From Saccharum officinarum (taxonomy: Eukaryota > Streptophyta > Magnoliopsida > Poales > Poaceae): a stretch of 64,000 nt of DNA. Shown piece by piece: positions 10,491 to 21,753 of this stretch; position 1 is the stretch's first letter, and each line of letters begins with the position of its first letter. The notes below the pieces were generated by a model. That model worked only from the letters and a program-made list of their open reading frames with translations, was not told the DNA's origin and ran no database searches. The DNA lies in assembly GCA_020631735.1 (NCBI GenBank), contig CM036199.1, positions 20,377,553-20,441,552 on the forward strand, written 5' to 3'. The translations under genes and the position numbers were made by a program.

Positions 10491-13400
10491 ACCCAGGCAG
10501 CACCTCGAACCTGGTTTCGCCTCTTCTTCACCAACTTCTTCTCCTTTGCAAATGTGCCAATACCACCAAGTAATCACCACCTTATGCATGTGTGTTAGCT
10601 TTTCATAAATATTTTTTCAAAGGATTAGCACTCTTTTCTCAATGCCACTCGATCCTAACACGTATGCAAGTTAGATCGCTCAAGTGGCACTAGATGACCG
10701 ATATGCAAACAAGTTTGCCCCTCTTAAAAGTACGACCATCTATCCTAAATCCGGTCATGCACTTCTCTACACATCCTTTGACTGGTGGAATGAAATTCTC
10801 TAGGTTATACCTTTGCCTTACGCATTCCATCTCCTTCGACATTGATGCAACAAATGCACTAACCAATTACCAAATGATATGATCCATTTTATATCATCAC
10901 GTAACCGTATTGGTTTATCGATCTTGACTTCACTTGCTCTTCACCGTTGCCTTGATTCATTAGCGCCAAATCATCACTCAACTTGCCCTTCACACTTGCA
11001 ACCGGTCCATCGAGCCAAATCATGTCTTGATCTTCTCCACTTTGATCACATGACTCCATGTCATGTCTCATATGCATGAGCTCCTCCATCACATGTGTGA
11101 GATTTGCAACATCTCTGAGCCATTTTCATCTCCATGGCATATGTTGCTCACACAAGTGTACTTGTAGACTAATCACCTGTGTATCTTACATAAATACAAT
11201 TAGTCCACCTAGGTTGTCACTCAATTACCAAAATCAAACAAGAACCTTTCAGAAATGCAAATTTGCTTCTTGGTTTTTTAGGCAATCAAGGAGGAGCCAA
11301 GAAAAACACAATAAGCTGAGAGAGAGTAACGATCAGTGGGATCACTCACCCAGGTCGCATTAGAGTACGCCTGAAGCCGAAGAGAACTAGAGCGTGGGAA
11401 GAAAATGCGGCGAGAGATGGTTCCGCGAAGGTATAGCAAAATACGAAAGAGGTGAGCATAGTGGAGTTGGGTAGGAGCCGAGACAAACTGACTCAAGATA
11501 TGAACATAGTGAGAAATATCAGGATGGGTGATCCCAAGATAGACAAGGCTCCCGACAAGCTGACGATAGTGAGTGGGATCAACAAGAGGTGAACACCAAG
11601 CTCCATAGGAGTATCAATAGTGCGATGATCAGTGAGAGCAGCACGAGAAAAGAGATCCTGAGTATACTTCTCCTGAGAGAGAAAAATACCATCAGATGTG
11701 GAGGTGACCTCAAGACCAAGGAAGTAACGAAGAGAACCCAAATCAGACATGAGGAATGTCTCACTGAGACACTGCTTCACAAAGGCAATGGACTGAGAGT
11801 CGTCACCCGTGATGATCATGTCATTGACATAGAGAAGAAGTGTGAACAAAGAGAGTAGGATCATGGTCACTAGGTTTGAAGCCATCATCGATGACAACAG
11901 AGGAGAAACGCTCGAACCAAGTGCGAGGGGCTTGCTTAAGATCATAGAGGGAACGACGCAACCGACATACCATCCCGTCAGAAACTGAGTACCCTAGAGG
12001 CGGCTACATATAGACTTCCTCATGGAACTCACCATTGAGGAAGGCATTCTTGACATCCAACTAAGATCGACCACTTACGAATGGAGGCAACAGCGAGAAG
12101 GGTCCGAACAGTGGTCATGTGAGCAACAGGAGCAAAGGTCTCCTCATAGTCAACAACGTACTCCTGCTGGAAACCACGCTCCACAAGGCGAGCCTTGTAG
12201 CGCTAAAGAGAGCCATCTGAGTGAGTCTTGACCTTGTACACCCACTTGCAGGTGATAGGGGTGACACGAGGTGGCAAAGGGACAAGATATCAGGTGCCAG
12301 TACGCTCCAGGGCAGCAATCTCCTCGGCCATAGCGTGCTGCCACTCCTGGTGAGCAGCAGCCTCCCGATAGGTCTTGGGCTCAGTCAAAACAGCAGCAGT
12401 AAAGCCAAGGCAATCGGGAGGACGAAGGGTTCTATGATCACGGAGAGCATAGCGAGGAGGAGAATCAAGAGGAGATCCAAGGATGGACGGGAAAGAGTCA
12501 GGTGTCAGTGCAGGACGCGACCGATGAGTGTAGTAGTGAGTAATCTCACAAGAAGGACACAATGGTGGTGGGGGAGGAGACACTGGTCGGGAGGGAGAGG
12601 GTGGTGGTGGAGCAACAGGAGACAAAGGGGCAGCCAGAGGTGGCTTAGGGAGAGATCCAAGGAGGGAGGGAGAGGAGTCTGGCAATGAAGCAGGACACGG
12701 ACAATGGGTGTGCTCGTGAGGGCAAGCAACTGGTGACAGAGGAACAACCGGTAGAGGAGGAGCAACTGAAGGCAAGGGTGCAGACGGAGGTGGAGAAACA
12801 GGCAGAGGGAAGGAAGGCAGCAGAAGAGACAAATCTAGAATAGTAAGGAAAGAGAGGGACTCGGCGGCGCTAGATGGGCTACTAGAGGAATGAGGGTAGT
12901 AGGAGCGAGATTCATCAAAGGTGACATCCCGAGAAATCCACATGCGGCGAGCAACATGATCATAGCAGCGATAGCCCTTGTGTTCAGTGCTTACCCTAGA
13001 AAGACACACTCAACCGATTGGGCAGTCAGCTTGGTGCGCTCACGAGGCGAAAGAAGAACGTAGCAGACACAGCCAAAACAATGAAGATGGCTATAGGAAG
13101 GAGGAGAACCAAAAATATATTGGTAAGGAGTAGAACCGTGAAGAGCAGAGGAGGGCTGACGATTAATCAGAAAAACAGCCGTAGAGACAGCCTCAGCCCA
13201 AAAGTGTGGAGCGAGATCAGTGGAAATGAGAAAAGCACGAGCTATCTCAAGAATATGGCGATGCTTATGCTCAGCGACACCATTCTGAGCATGAGCACCA
13301 GGGCATGAAAATTGTGGAAGGGTACCCTGGTCAGCAAGATAACGCCGATGCACATCAGAAACGTATTCACCAGCAGAATTAGCACGAAAAGCACAAATGG

Positions 13401-14297
13401 GAGAACCATACTGAGTGTGAACCATAGTGGCGAACTGCTGGTAAATGGAAAGAAACTAACCACAAGAAGACATCAGATAGATCCAAGTGAATCGCGAATA
13501 ATCATCAATAAAGATAACATAGTATGAGTGACCCCCTTTAGAAGTGAAGGGAGCATGGCCCCAGATATCAGAATGGACAAGATCAAAAGGATGTTGGGAC
13601 ACAGATTGACTGGAAGGATAAGGGAGTTCTAGCTGTTTGCCAAGCTTGCAACCCGTACAATGGAGAGTACGCTCACCATAAATAGGGCCAAGGACACCGC
13701 TACCAACCAAAGTGGACAGCCTAGAGCCGGATAGATGACCTAGACGTCGATGCACTGAGCAAAGGTAGGGGCAGATGATGCGACCAACACAGAGGTGGGA
13801 GGGCTAGACGACTGGCTAGTGGAAGGGGGCGAAGGAAGACACAACCAGTCAAGCTCCCAAAGACCCTGAGAATCATGATGCATGGGCCCAGTCCCCACCA
13901 GAAGCCCCGTACGGATATCTTGAACACAACAAGAATCCGCCTCAAGAATGATACAACAACCGTGGTCGGTGATCTGACTCACGGACATCAACTGCATAGT
14001 GAGCTAAGGGACATGCGAAACAGTAGGAACATGAAAAGAGGAGGTGGTGAGAGTGCCACGACCAACAACAAGAAGAGACGTTCCATCAGCAGTATGCACA
14101 ACGGAAGACGAGTGGGGAGATGACATGGATGACAAATGAGTTGGACCAGGAGTCATATGAAAAGAGGCGCCATAGTCCAAGAACCACTTGGAGGGATACC
14201 CGAGTGAGTAGGAGGAAGGGATGCCAAAGGCGACACAGAAGCGATGAGACGGCGGAACATGACAAGGATCTCCTGCTCCGCGACAGAAAGTGAGCAA

Positions 14298-14981
14298 GGA
14301 CCTCTAAGAGTGGAGGCTCCACAACGACCCCCCAAAGGAATCCCCAGTCACCACGGCGGAGGACGGGGATGACATAGGCGGTGTGGGCGAGGACACCGAG
14401 AGAGATGTGGTAGTCATAACACAGGGCACCTACGGAGCACAAGTCACACCCCCGAGAAGAAGCCAAGGCTCCTGATCAGCAGGCAATTGCATTTTTTTGG
14501 TGGGGGAGATGAAAAGCAGAGTGCTATGGGAGTGGAAACAGAGCAGCCCAGTGGAGCGGACCGCAAGAGAGTGCGGCGCAGGAAGAGGGCAGGCGGCCGG
14601 CGCTGGAGGACGCGTAGGGGCCAGGCACGGGGCTGCGCAGGCACGGTGGGCGCGGTGCAGAAGCCAGAGCCGGGCAGGCGCAGGGAGGCCTCGAGTAGGA
14701 GGCCGCGGGGCCGCACGTGCATGGGGCTTGGGCGGGAGTCTGCCTGTGCTCGGGGCCGCGCCGGCACAGGTTGCTGGCTCGGGGCCACACGGTAGCGACA
14801 GGCGGGCGCGGGTACCGGCACGGGACCGCGCTGACGACCGGCGCAACGACGCAGGAAGAGCCGGCAACGCGGGGTCACAGGAAGGACCAGCGGCGCGGGG
14901 TCGCGGGATGGACCGGCGCGGGGCCGGAGGGGTTGGCAGATCGCCGGCGGCTAAGCAGCAGGAAGAGGTGAGAACCTAACT
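14298..14981 (-). pseudogene. Leader and gag remnant of element A
   Basis: A GC-rich Pro/Ala/Arg frame (about 14867-14430) follows the primer-binding site and passes into a short frame beginning MQLPADQEPW. There is no capsid or zinc knuckle before the protease, so most of gag has been deleted. The compositional likeness to the start of element B suggests A and B are related families. Confidence 0.45.
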
Positions 14982-14995
14982 CTAGCTAGATACCA
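14982..14995 (-). promoter_or_regulatory. Primer-binding site of element A
   Basis: The minus strand reads TGGTATCTAGCTAG directly after the LTR end. The first seven bases match the copia site, then diverge. Confidence 0.6.
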
Positions 14996-15119
14996 TGTTA
15001 GAATGAGGCCTAACACACTGTATTACCAGGCCCCAAAGGCATCGATATACAAGCGAGTGTACATATGCAAAGGAACCCTCCAAGTAGAGGGAAAATACCA
15101 CACATCTATACATCTAACA
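14996..15119 (-). repeat. 5' LTR of element A (124 bp)
   Basis: On the minus strand it starts TGTTAGATGTATAG (15119) and ends ..GCCTCATTCTAACA (14996). The ends form a TGTTAG/CTAACA inverted repeat. CGTAG (15120-15124) would be the right-hand target duplication. Confidence 0.75.
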
Positions 15120-16289
15120 CGTAGCACATCCATTCTTGGACAACAATAAGATAATAAACTAGGCAACATCACATCATGCCCATAGAGAACCAAGCAAACT
15201 GGGTACCGACAACTTGTGCTAGAATTACAACTAAAATTTGAGTTTCTAATTGCCAAACAAATTTCTCATGATCGGGACTTTAATAGTGCACATGTACAAG
15301 GTTTTCACCTGCAACTATTTCAGCAATATATGATGGTACAAGATTGTCGAATCTATGTCAGACAATTACAAAAGACGATTACAAAGTTGTATCATACAAT
15401 TCTGAAAACATGTTATCATCAGGAATTTTGCATCCTACAGACCAACTGCTTGCAGCGAGGTGTTAGGATCTCTCCACTTCAGTGCATGGGCAGGTAGCTG
15501 GACATCTGTCTCAATGTTCAAGATGCCAATTCCCAGGTCTAGAGCAAGATTTTGTGCGTGCAACTCAACTCAGCAGGCAACGCCCACATACATGCCTTCA
15601 CCCTCTCTAGCAACGATGAAAGTCATCATGGACCTGAAGATTATGCCTCATCCTCCTGTCTCCTGCCCCCACTTCGTAAGCACCATCATTATTTGCAATA
15701 CTGCAAATAAACACAATACAATGATCAATTATTTTTCTCTCACGGTGATCAATTTCATAAGTACAGAACTAACAAAAGCTTTGCGAAACACAATAATCAT
15801 AATGCAATACACTGTTATGTTCTCCACTTTAGTTTCCACAAATTAAGAAAGACCCCGAGTCCAAGCACAGTTGAAGGACGAGGCAACAAGTTGGCAAGTT
15901 GCAAAAAAAATTCTTATTTCACAAAGGCAATCCATGCTTAATAACTAGTTTAAAGAAGAGCTAATGAAAAAGGCATGATCATGACACATGTTTCTTTTTT
16001 TGCTGACCGAGCTTAAGCATGTATTATTTTTCATTACAGGAGGATCATGACTCAAGTTTCTTATTTCAAGAAACGATTTTACAGGCTATTTGCCTTGTGA
16101 ATGCTTCATTACCTTTTTTTTTTTGGCGCAAGGAATGCTTCATTACTACTTACTATAATTTTGTTAATAAGTGGTGAATTCATAATAATCCAAGCTTGCT
16201 AAGTCATATTCTACAAATTCGGCATCCTCAAATTTCTCATTAGTCAACAAAACACGTATCATTAGCAAGTAAAACAGGCATCAGAGAGT
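15120..16289. other. Intergenic, with one weak coding-like patch
   Basis: AT-rich sequence. On the minus strand, about 15650-15440, a reading with two internal stops (MMTFIVAREGEGMYVGVAC.., then AQNLALDLGIGILNIETDV..) looks compositionally coding and may be a decayed exon. I cannot assign it to a family. Nothing else is recognised. Confidence 0.4.
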
Positions 16290-16900
16290 TCAGGATGAGG
16301 ACCCCTGTTGCAATCTGCATTTCTGCACCTTGAGAGTTAGGCAGAGCCTGAGGACGAACGCCTCGACCACCACGGCACCACGGCACCACCACCCCGGCGA
16401 GGTAGTCAACGATTCAGCCATTGACTTCCCGCTTCGCCTCTTAGCCAGAGAGTGGGAACAGCACCTCTCCATACTCCCTAGATTGCTGCATGCTCCACAC
16501 CGGCACACCTTGATGAAGCTCCAGCAGTTGAAGAGGCAGCGGGGGCGGGCCGGCTCCTACAGATGCTGATGCGGCTGCTCGACCATGCCGGACTGCTGCA
16601 GTCTGCAGATGGCCGGACTCGACCGCCACCCGCGCTCCGCCGCCCTATCCCCGCATCGAGGGCGCTCGGCCGCTCGCGCCGAACCGCAATGAAGGGGGTG
16701 AGGGAGGCGGCGAGCAGGTTGGCAGAGCCGCTGCCACTCCGCCATGCGTGGGAGGCCAACACTCTCACGGAGTTCGAGGGTGATTGCGGCAGAAGTTGGA
16801 TGGGGGAAAGCCGGCACTCGGCAGGAGGGGGAATGGGGGGATGGCCGGATGGGGCAGGCGGGCAGCGGGAGCCGAACCCCAACACGCGTTGAAGTCAAAG
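16290..16900. other. GC-rich segment of unknown nature
   Basis: About 600 bp of sharply higher GC than the flanks, with overlapping open frames on both strands rich in Arg, Pro, Ala and Ser. None shows a known domain, a splice-consistent structure or a clear start. It could be a promoter plus first exon of a lost gene or a captured fragment. Confidence 0.3.
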
Positions 16901-17223
16901 CTACCCATCGCCTGATCCGCTGAGCTTGGTTGCATCGGGGGCATATGCGAGTCGAGCCAAACCAAACAAGCCCAGATCCTGATATATCTATAAAAATATT
17001 ACTATGATTTTCTAATTTAATTTGAAACCGTTTCAAATTTATTAGTTTTAAGTTTTCCACGGGATAAAAACTAAAAAAAATATTAAGTTCTTCATATCCT
17101 TTTGATTTTATTAGCAACGTTTTTGTATTAAAAGAGATTGGTCTAGCGTTTAAGGGAAAACCACACCAGAAACCGTGCATATATGTGAGATAGAAAATAT
17201 TGAGTTAAAAGCATGTCCGACAG

Positions 17224-17385
17224 CTAAACATAGGTGCGAACGTGCCAGTGGCCCAGTTACCAAGCTTCCAAGGTGAGAAGCAGCCAGCGGGGGTTCGAAC
17301 GCCCGCACCGCACTGCTAGTAAGCCTTCAAATAAGCCCAGGGGCATAAGCAATCCCTTGTTTTAAAAAAAACAACTAAACATAGG
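17224..17385 (+). mobile_element. tRNA-derived SINE with target duplication
   Basis: The body is 17235-17374. It contains an A-box-like TGGCCCAGTTAC (17249-17260) and a B box GGTTCGAACGCC (17292-17303) about 30 bases apart, as in pol III promoters, and ends in an A-rich tail (TTTTAAAAAAAACAA). It is flanked by perfect 11-bp repeats CTAAACATAGG at 17224-17234 and 17375-17385. Family not identified. Confidence 0.75.
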
Positions 17386-17454
17386 ATAGGCTACCAATCA
17401 GTTAGAAAGTCAAATTAAAACACAAAACCACCACATATCAACCCAAACAATATA

Positions 17455-17620
17455 CTCCTTCCGTCGTATGAGATCCGTACTGGTCAAATTAGCTCAAGTT
17501 TGAATTAGTTTATGTAAATAATACTGCTCTCTCCATTCCAAATTATAAGTCATTTCAACTTTCTTGGAGGGTCTTAAACATCTCAAGTTTGACCGAATTA
17601 CTTTTATAGTCGCATGCGGA
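17455..17620. mobile_element. Stowaway-like MITE fragments
   Basis: ACTCCTTCCGTCGTATGAGA at the left and CTCTCCATTCCAAATTATAAG at about 17530 resemble terminal repeats of grass Stowaway MITEs (CTCCCTCCGTCC..). No paired second end is seen, so these are fragments. Confidence 0.45.
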
Positions 17621-17854
17621 ATGGAGTTCATCAGAGTTTTATAGCTTGGTGGAGCTTTACTCGGCGATTAACAACCTACCCCAGTCGCGGGAGCTCATGC
17701 CTTAACCTTGTAGCTATGTTGTTCCCCTGTGTATGTTATGGTGGTTGTTTCTCTTTGCATATGTTATTGGTGTTCATGTTCTTGTCTCCTCTTCCTTGCC
17801 TTCTAACCCAACTTTTTAACTACCATTCTCGGTTCTGTCAGCATCCGTGATAAT

Positions 17855-17973
17855 TCGAGCGGTTTGACTGATGGTTTTTGTGGCTGACAAGCTGGCTGAT
17901 GCTGTTTTGTTGTGAGAGAAAAACATTGCACCATGACTGATAAGCCGAGCTGATAAGTTCAAACGAACATGGC
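17855..17973. mobile_element. Small TIR MITE remnant (GTTCG..CTTATCAGC type)
   Basis: The right end reads, on the minus strand, GTTCGTTTGAACTTATCAGC followed by a GGCTTATCAG repeat and TTTTTCTCTCACAACA. A related element at 47716-47828 starts GTGTTCGCTTGGCTTATCAG. The left end here is decayed. Confidence 0.45.
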
Positions 17974-17999
17974 CAACGGTGATTTCCTCAAAAAAAAAC

Positions 18000-19240
18000 T
18001 TCGATTGCAAGTGTAGTGGCCACTCGACGCTTACCATGTGGCGATGGTCTGGCATGGTTCTGGGAACAAAGTGCAGCGCACCTACACCTACAGTCATGGG
18101 CCTGATGGCCAGAGCAAAGATAGGAGAAACAATGGGTGGGGTAGAAACACACTGTGACACGGTGGTCGTAGACGAGACAGACACACATCGACTATTGGTT
18201 TTGTAGTGGAAGGCGTGAAGTGCTAGGGAGATGTACTTGTGATGTTGTGGAAGTGGGGATGGGAGGTCAAAAAGGGGTGTCTTGAACTACTTGGCCCTTC
18301 TCCACATAGCATTGAATAGTGTCACATCGACCATTGCGACGTCATGGGCTAGAGGAAAGGTGAAAACACAAGTGTTTCTAGTATAAACTCAAATGAGTTG
18401 AGGACACTAGAGTTGGGTAGTGGAGGAGGTGTGTGTAGGAGAAGCTTGGCCCTAGATGAGACGAAAGGTTTAGAAAGAGTTGGCGAAGAAGGGCCAGTGA
18501 GCCAGTTGTGCCAGTGGAAGAGGGTGAGGCGGTGATGGTGGAGGTTACAGGCACAACGTTGGTGGTACATTTTGTAGACGGCGGGCGGGCGGCTGGGGAT
18601 AGGCGGATGCAGGGTGGCGACAGGGGCCGACCAGCCAAGCGGACGACGGGTGGAATTCAACATCGCTACTAAAGTTCTCGGTGGCTGGTTTGGTGGTTCT
18701 GAGTTCTGCTTGACTCTAAGTCACGCTGCTCGGTGTCGAGTTGAGAAGGTGGGATTAGGGTGGTTCGTGGGCATTGGGTAGTGATGGGCCCGCGTGTCCA
18801 TGTGGGCGTGTTTCTGTGTTTGGATGAACATAAGAGAGAGAGAGAGAGAATAATTTCGAAGGTTAACTATATTATACATGTGTATGTACTTACTAACTAC
18901 TATTCTTTTTCTTCAAAAATGTTAGGTGTGCCCAGAATTGAAATACCTTGGCACAACTATAGATCCGCTCTCACAACGGTCGTAAAAAAAGGACGCTTCA
19001 GTATGAGAAAATGGTTGTATACTTATATTTAGACTTTAGAGATGATGTCCACAACCACCAACACGAAATTGAAACCACTTAGGTCGGCAGGCCTTCTACA
19101 AAACCTAAAGAGAAATGATTTTTCAAGCTCTGCCAGGCACCACCAATGGCTGACAACTTGGACCGATCGGCCATAAAAAGGTTTGGAATTCCTTCGGGGC
19201 CTAGGCTCCTTCGAATGACTCGGCCCATCAATTGCCTTGT
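18000..19240. other. Intergenic, no supported gene
   Basis: Open frames on both strands are short and low in complexity. A minus-strand frame at 18663-18349 is Pro/Ser-rich without recognisable domains. An (AG)8 microsatellite lies at 18833-18848. Confidence 0.5.
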
Positions 19241-19244
19241 TGCC

Positions 19245-19400
19245 TTCGACTCGCTGTATTCGTCGGCCTGCGTTCAGAGTAGTCCATGCACATTGCCTTG
19301 CCGGTACTAATGGCTTCACCAATGTCAATGAGTTGTATGAAACATCCAACTTCTAAAGATTTCGCAAACCAGACTTGGGGAAAATTTTTTTTGCTAGCAT
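19245..19400 (-). pseudogene. Duplicated coding-like remnant ending in a YSERR motif, copy upstream of RING1
   Basis: The minus strand reads ..FIQLIDIGEAISTGKAM then CMDYSERRPTN. A related reading (..VQLIHTLVRKLNRHGVCLN, then YSERRLANAES) lies at 34860-34990, downstream of the RING2 tail, and nucleotide similarity extends over about 120 bp. The source gene is not recognised. The two copies probably mark edges of the old tandem unit that carries the RING genes. Confidence 0.45.
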
Positions 19401-19536
19401 TCCGTCTCCAGCCCCCTCCGCCCTCCGCCCTTGCTACTCCAGTTTGAACCGCCGCCGTGGGGAATCTAACCGCGGGTCCCACCTTGTAACAAACTGACCA
19501 ACCGACTTATCAGCAGTTCCCAGTTGACCATCCTCC

Positions 19537-19546
19537 CTACAAATAG
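19537..19546 (+). promoter_or_regulatory. TATA-like box of RING1
   Basis: CTACAAATAG lies 159 bp before the RING1 ATG, inside CTCCCTACAAATAGCC. The RING2 promoter has CTCCTACAAATACCC at the matching place, which supports it as the shared core promoter. Confidence 0.55.
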
Positions 19547-19704
19547 CCGTGCCGCCTCGCCAATTTGGCCAGCCTTTCACTTTCAAACGAGCACAACACA
19601 ATCCAAAGAACGACGTGGGAGAGCGAGCGAGAAAGCCAGAGCAAGGGCAAGAGAGAGCAGTCATCGAGAGGAGAAGGCGAAAGATTCAGGGGAGCGAAGG
19701 ACCG

Positions 19705-20319
19705 ATGGCCGACCCCGACGACTATTGGAGCGCCGTGCTCGTCGTCTTGGTTCCCGTCGTCGTTGTGGCCGTGTGCGTCATCTTCATTATCATGTGGTGC
19801 CCATGGCGACGGATGCGCCTCTTCACGCTCGGCGGCGTCACCACCCTGACGCGGACGCTGAACTACACCTGCACCATGTGCCAAGACAGCATGGAGGCCG
19901 GCGAGAAGGTCCGCACGCTCTCCTGCGACCACGCGTTCCACTGCGGCGGCAACGCCAGGTGCGAGAGGGACATCGACCAATGGCTTCTCACTGCGGAGGT
20001 GATGGCGTGCCCGCTCTGCCGCAAGAGTCCCTATCCCGTGCTGCCGTGGAAGCAGCCACCGCCATCGTCGCCAGCGCCTTCACCGTCAGCATCGGAGCCA
20101 GCGCTACAGCAGTTGCCGCGGACGTCGTCGACGCAGGATTTGGAGAAGGCGCTGCTGCTTCCGGCGAACGACGAGACACTAGCGGAGGCGTCGTCATCAG
20201 CATCAGCGCCACCGCTAGTGCAGACGCAGTTGCCGCGGACCTCGACGCCGGATTTGGCAGGGGTGTTGCCGCTTCCGGCGGACGACGAGATACTACCGGA
20301 GGCGTCGTCATCGCAGTAG
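19705..20319 (+). CDS. RING1: membrane-anchored atypical RING-H2 protein (204 aa)
   Basis: Intronless frame from the ATG at 19705, chosen because it aligns with MAD.. starts in both paralogs; the frame is open upstream but in 5' UTR-like sequence. Residues 8-30 form one hydrophobic transmembrane segment. LGGVTTL follows at 42-48. The RING occupies 56-105: C56, C59, C74, H76, H79, then C80 or C86, C102, C105. In ordinary RING-H2 domains the last His is followed after two residues by Cys and then Ile-Asp-x-Trp-Leu. Here seven extra residues separate the His from IDQWL. The tail from residue 112 is Pro/Ser-rich and contains the repeated phrase LPRTS. By family it should be a ubiquitin E3 ligase at a membrane; substrate and compartment are unknown. 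Confidence 0.75.
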   Translation: MADPDDYWSAVLVVLVPVVVVAVCVIFIIMWCPWRRMRLFTLGGVTTLTRTLNYTCTMCQDSMEAGEKVRTLSCDHAFHCGGNARCERDIDQWLLTAEVMACPLCRKSPYPVLPWKQPPPSSPAPSPSASEPALQQLPRTSSTQDLEKALLLPANDETLAEASSSASAPPLVQTQLPRTSTPDLAGVLPLPADDEILPEASSSQ

Positions 20320-21706
20320 ACACGCGTGATCAAGCTTGGATGGGACGGTGTTGAGGCCTCCTGTGGGGCGGTCTGGAACTGGAGGTTCTTCAAGGATTAT
20401 TTCGCCGTTCTTTCTCTGCATTCTTGTTCTTGGAACTGATCGAGGGTAGTTCGTCTTTTTGATGGTCTGGATCAGCTCTTGAAGTACTCCTTAGTTGTTT
20501 CTGTTTTTGCTTTCTTGGAACTGATCGAACTTAGCTTTTCCTCTTCTTTTGTTCAGAGCTGCATCCACCAGTAACTAACCAAATGTCTGAATGCCAAGAA
20601 ACGATTATATGTTAGTTCTTGGATCATCTATAATTTTCCGATAGAAGCTAATAGATCTTTGGTTCATTGCTTTTATATTCTGTTCAATTCTTTAGTACCT
20701 CAATGCGAGAATGATTTCAGTATAAACTGTTGACAGCATGGCTTGCTAATTTCTTGCAATAGTGCTTGTGAATTGTGATCAGTTGCTTCGTCTGCTTTCT
20801 TGAGAGCCAAAACCCTGTAGGTTTGGTTTCTGAACGTATGGTTCATAGTTCTGAATATCTTGTGACCTGCTTGTTTGCTTAATATTGTGTTTCTTGCATT
20901 CTTGCTATTGCCGGTATTGTACATTTATGAATATATGATAACCGAAGATCATTATACTGCATACCCCTGTATTCTTCAGCTTTTTGGCTATATGCAACGC
21001 CTGATCGAAGGGAGCAACTTTTCTTTGTGCTTTCCCCATCAATTTGACAGCAGTTGAATTTCAGGAGGATGTGATTCTTCAAAAAAAAACTCAGGAGGAT
21101 GTGAGCTCTGGTTCTAGTTTAAATCTGAATCTCCTTGTGATATCTTGTGTGTGATGCCATGTCAGTACCTGCATATTGTTCCCAATTTCCTGTTGACATC
21201 ATGTTTTTTTTTCAGTTCCTTGTGTCAGGCTTAGTTCTGTCAGACTTGAGTTACTTAACAGCTCGCTGTGCTTGCCTATTTGTTCATTCACAAATTTTTT
21301 GTCAGTTGGTGAAGTTTCTAATATACTGTTGGTATCAGACAATCAGTTTCGTGGCAGGTATGGTATAAACTGTTTGCAGCATTGTTTGCTAATTTCTTGC
21401 GATTGTGCTTGACATTAGTTGCTTCATCTGCTTGTCCCTTTCTTGAGCCAAAACCTGTAGGTAGATGAAGTTTGTCAAGACTGTAATAGTTTGTCTACTG
21501 TGAAACCCTGTTTTTGGGCTTCTTGCAATTTACCAGGTCCGGTTAATGGCAAGTGCAATAGTTAATTTGGGTTCCTCCATAGATCGAATAACGTCAGGAT
21601 GAAAAGCTTTGAATTTCATGCTTATATTCTGAACTCCAAACTGGCTTATGCTCTGAACTCTGAACAGTATTCAAGATGGACATGGACATATTGTGAATGA
21701 AAAGTA

Positions 21707-21753
<47 letters not shown>

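Larger units (their letters stand above)
9027..11251 (-). mobile_element. Solo LTR D of a SIRE-type copia element (2225 bp)
   Basis: On the minus strand it begins TGAAAGGTTCTTGTTTG (11251) and ends ..CTCGACCCTACA (9027). No internal element sequence accompanies it, and copia RNase H lies on both sides, which indicates LTR-LTR recombination. It contains a TATA box at 10081-10090 and a palindrome array at about 10140-10490. The segment GGCGGACTAGAGGGGGGTGA near its end resembles the corresponding part of LTR C. Confidence 0.85.
9022..11256. repeat. Target site duplication around solo LTR D
   Basis: GAAAC (9022-9026) and GAAAT (11252-11256) flank the LTR and differ at one base. Removing the LTR and one copy joins the RNase H reading KKQICIS to RSGAEAELRAM, matching the usual copia order KKQ..VSRSSAEAEYRAM, so the boundaries are well supported. 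Confidence 0.85.
8980..14297 (-). pseudogene. Decayed copia pol of element A, split by solo LTR D
   Basis: Domains in order on the minus strand. Protease is near 14190: WFLDYGASFHMT, where DSG has become DYG. The GAG-pre-integrase motif HRRLGHLS is at 13755. The integrase core has [10 protein letters not shown] and [12 protein letters not shown], then RANSAGEY (normally R.DN.GEY) and [11 protein letters not shown]. Reverse transcriptase has LLYVNDMIITGDD (normally YVDD), and RNase H has AYSNATW (normally SDADW-like). The frame is broken between 13425 and 13456 and at several other points. LIAWKTKKQ carries a stop in place of Trp. RNase H resumes at 9026-8980 with SRSGAEAELRAMM. Confidence 0.85.
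8980..15119 (-). mobile_element. Element A: decayed short-LTR Ty1-copia element, host of the nested insertions
   Basis: The order on the minus strand is LTR (14996-15119), primer site (14982-14995), Pro/Ala-rich leader, protease, integrase, reverse transcriptase and RNase H. It is interrupted by solo LTR D (9027-11251) and continues at 8980-9026 before element B. Most of gag is missing between the leader and the protease. The 3' LTR would lie beyond element B, outside the window. Confidence 0.8.

Noticed and set aside
16557..17180. 207-codon minus-strand frame
   Set aside because: It runs from AT-rich to GC-rich DNA without domains, a start context or a paralog; treated as a chance frame.
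19549..19704. Upstream extension of RING1 (open frame from 19549)
   Set aside because: It starts only a few bases after the TATA-like box, has no counterpart in RING2 or RING3, and the ATG at 19705 aligns with both paralogs.
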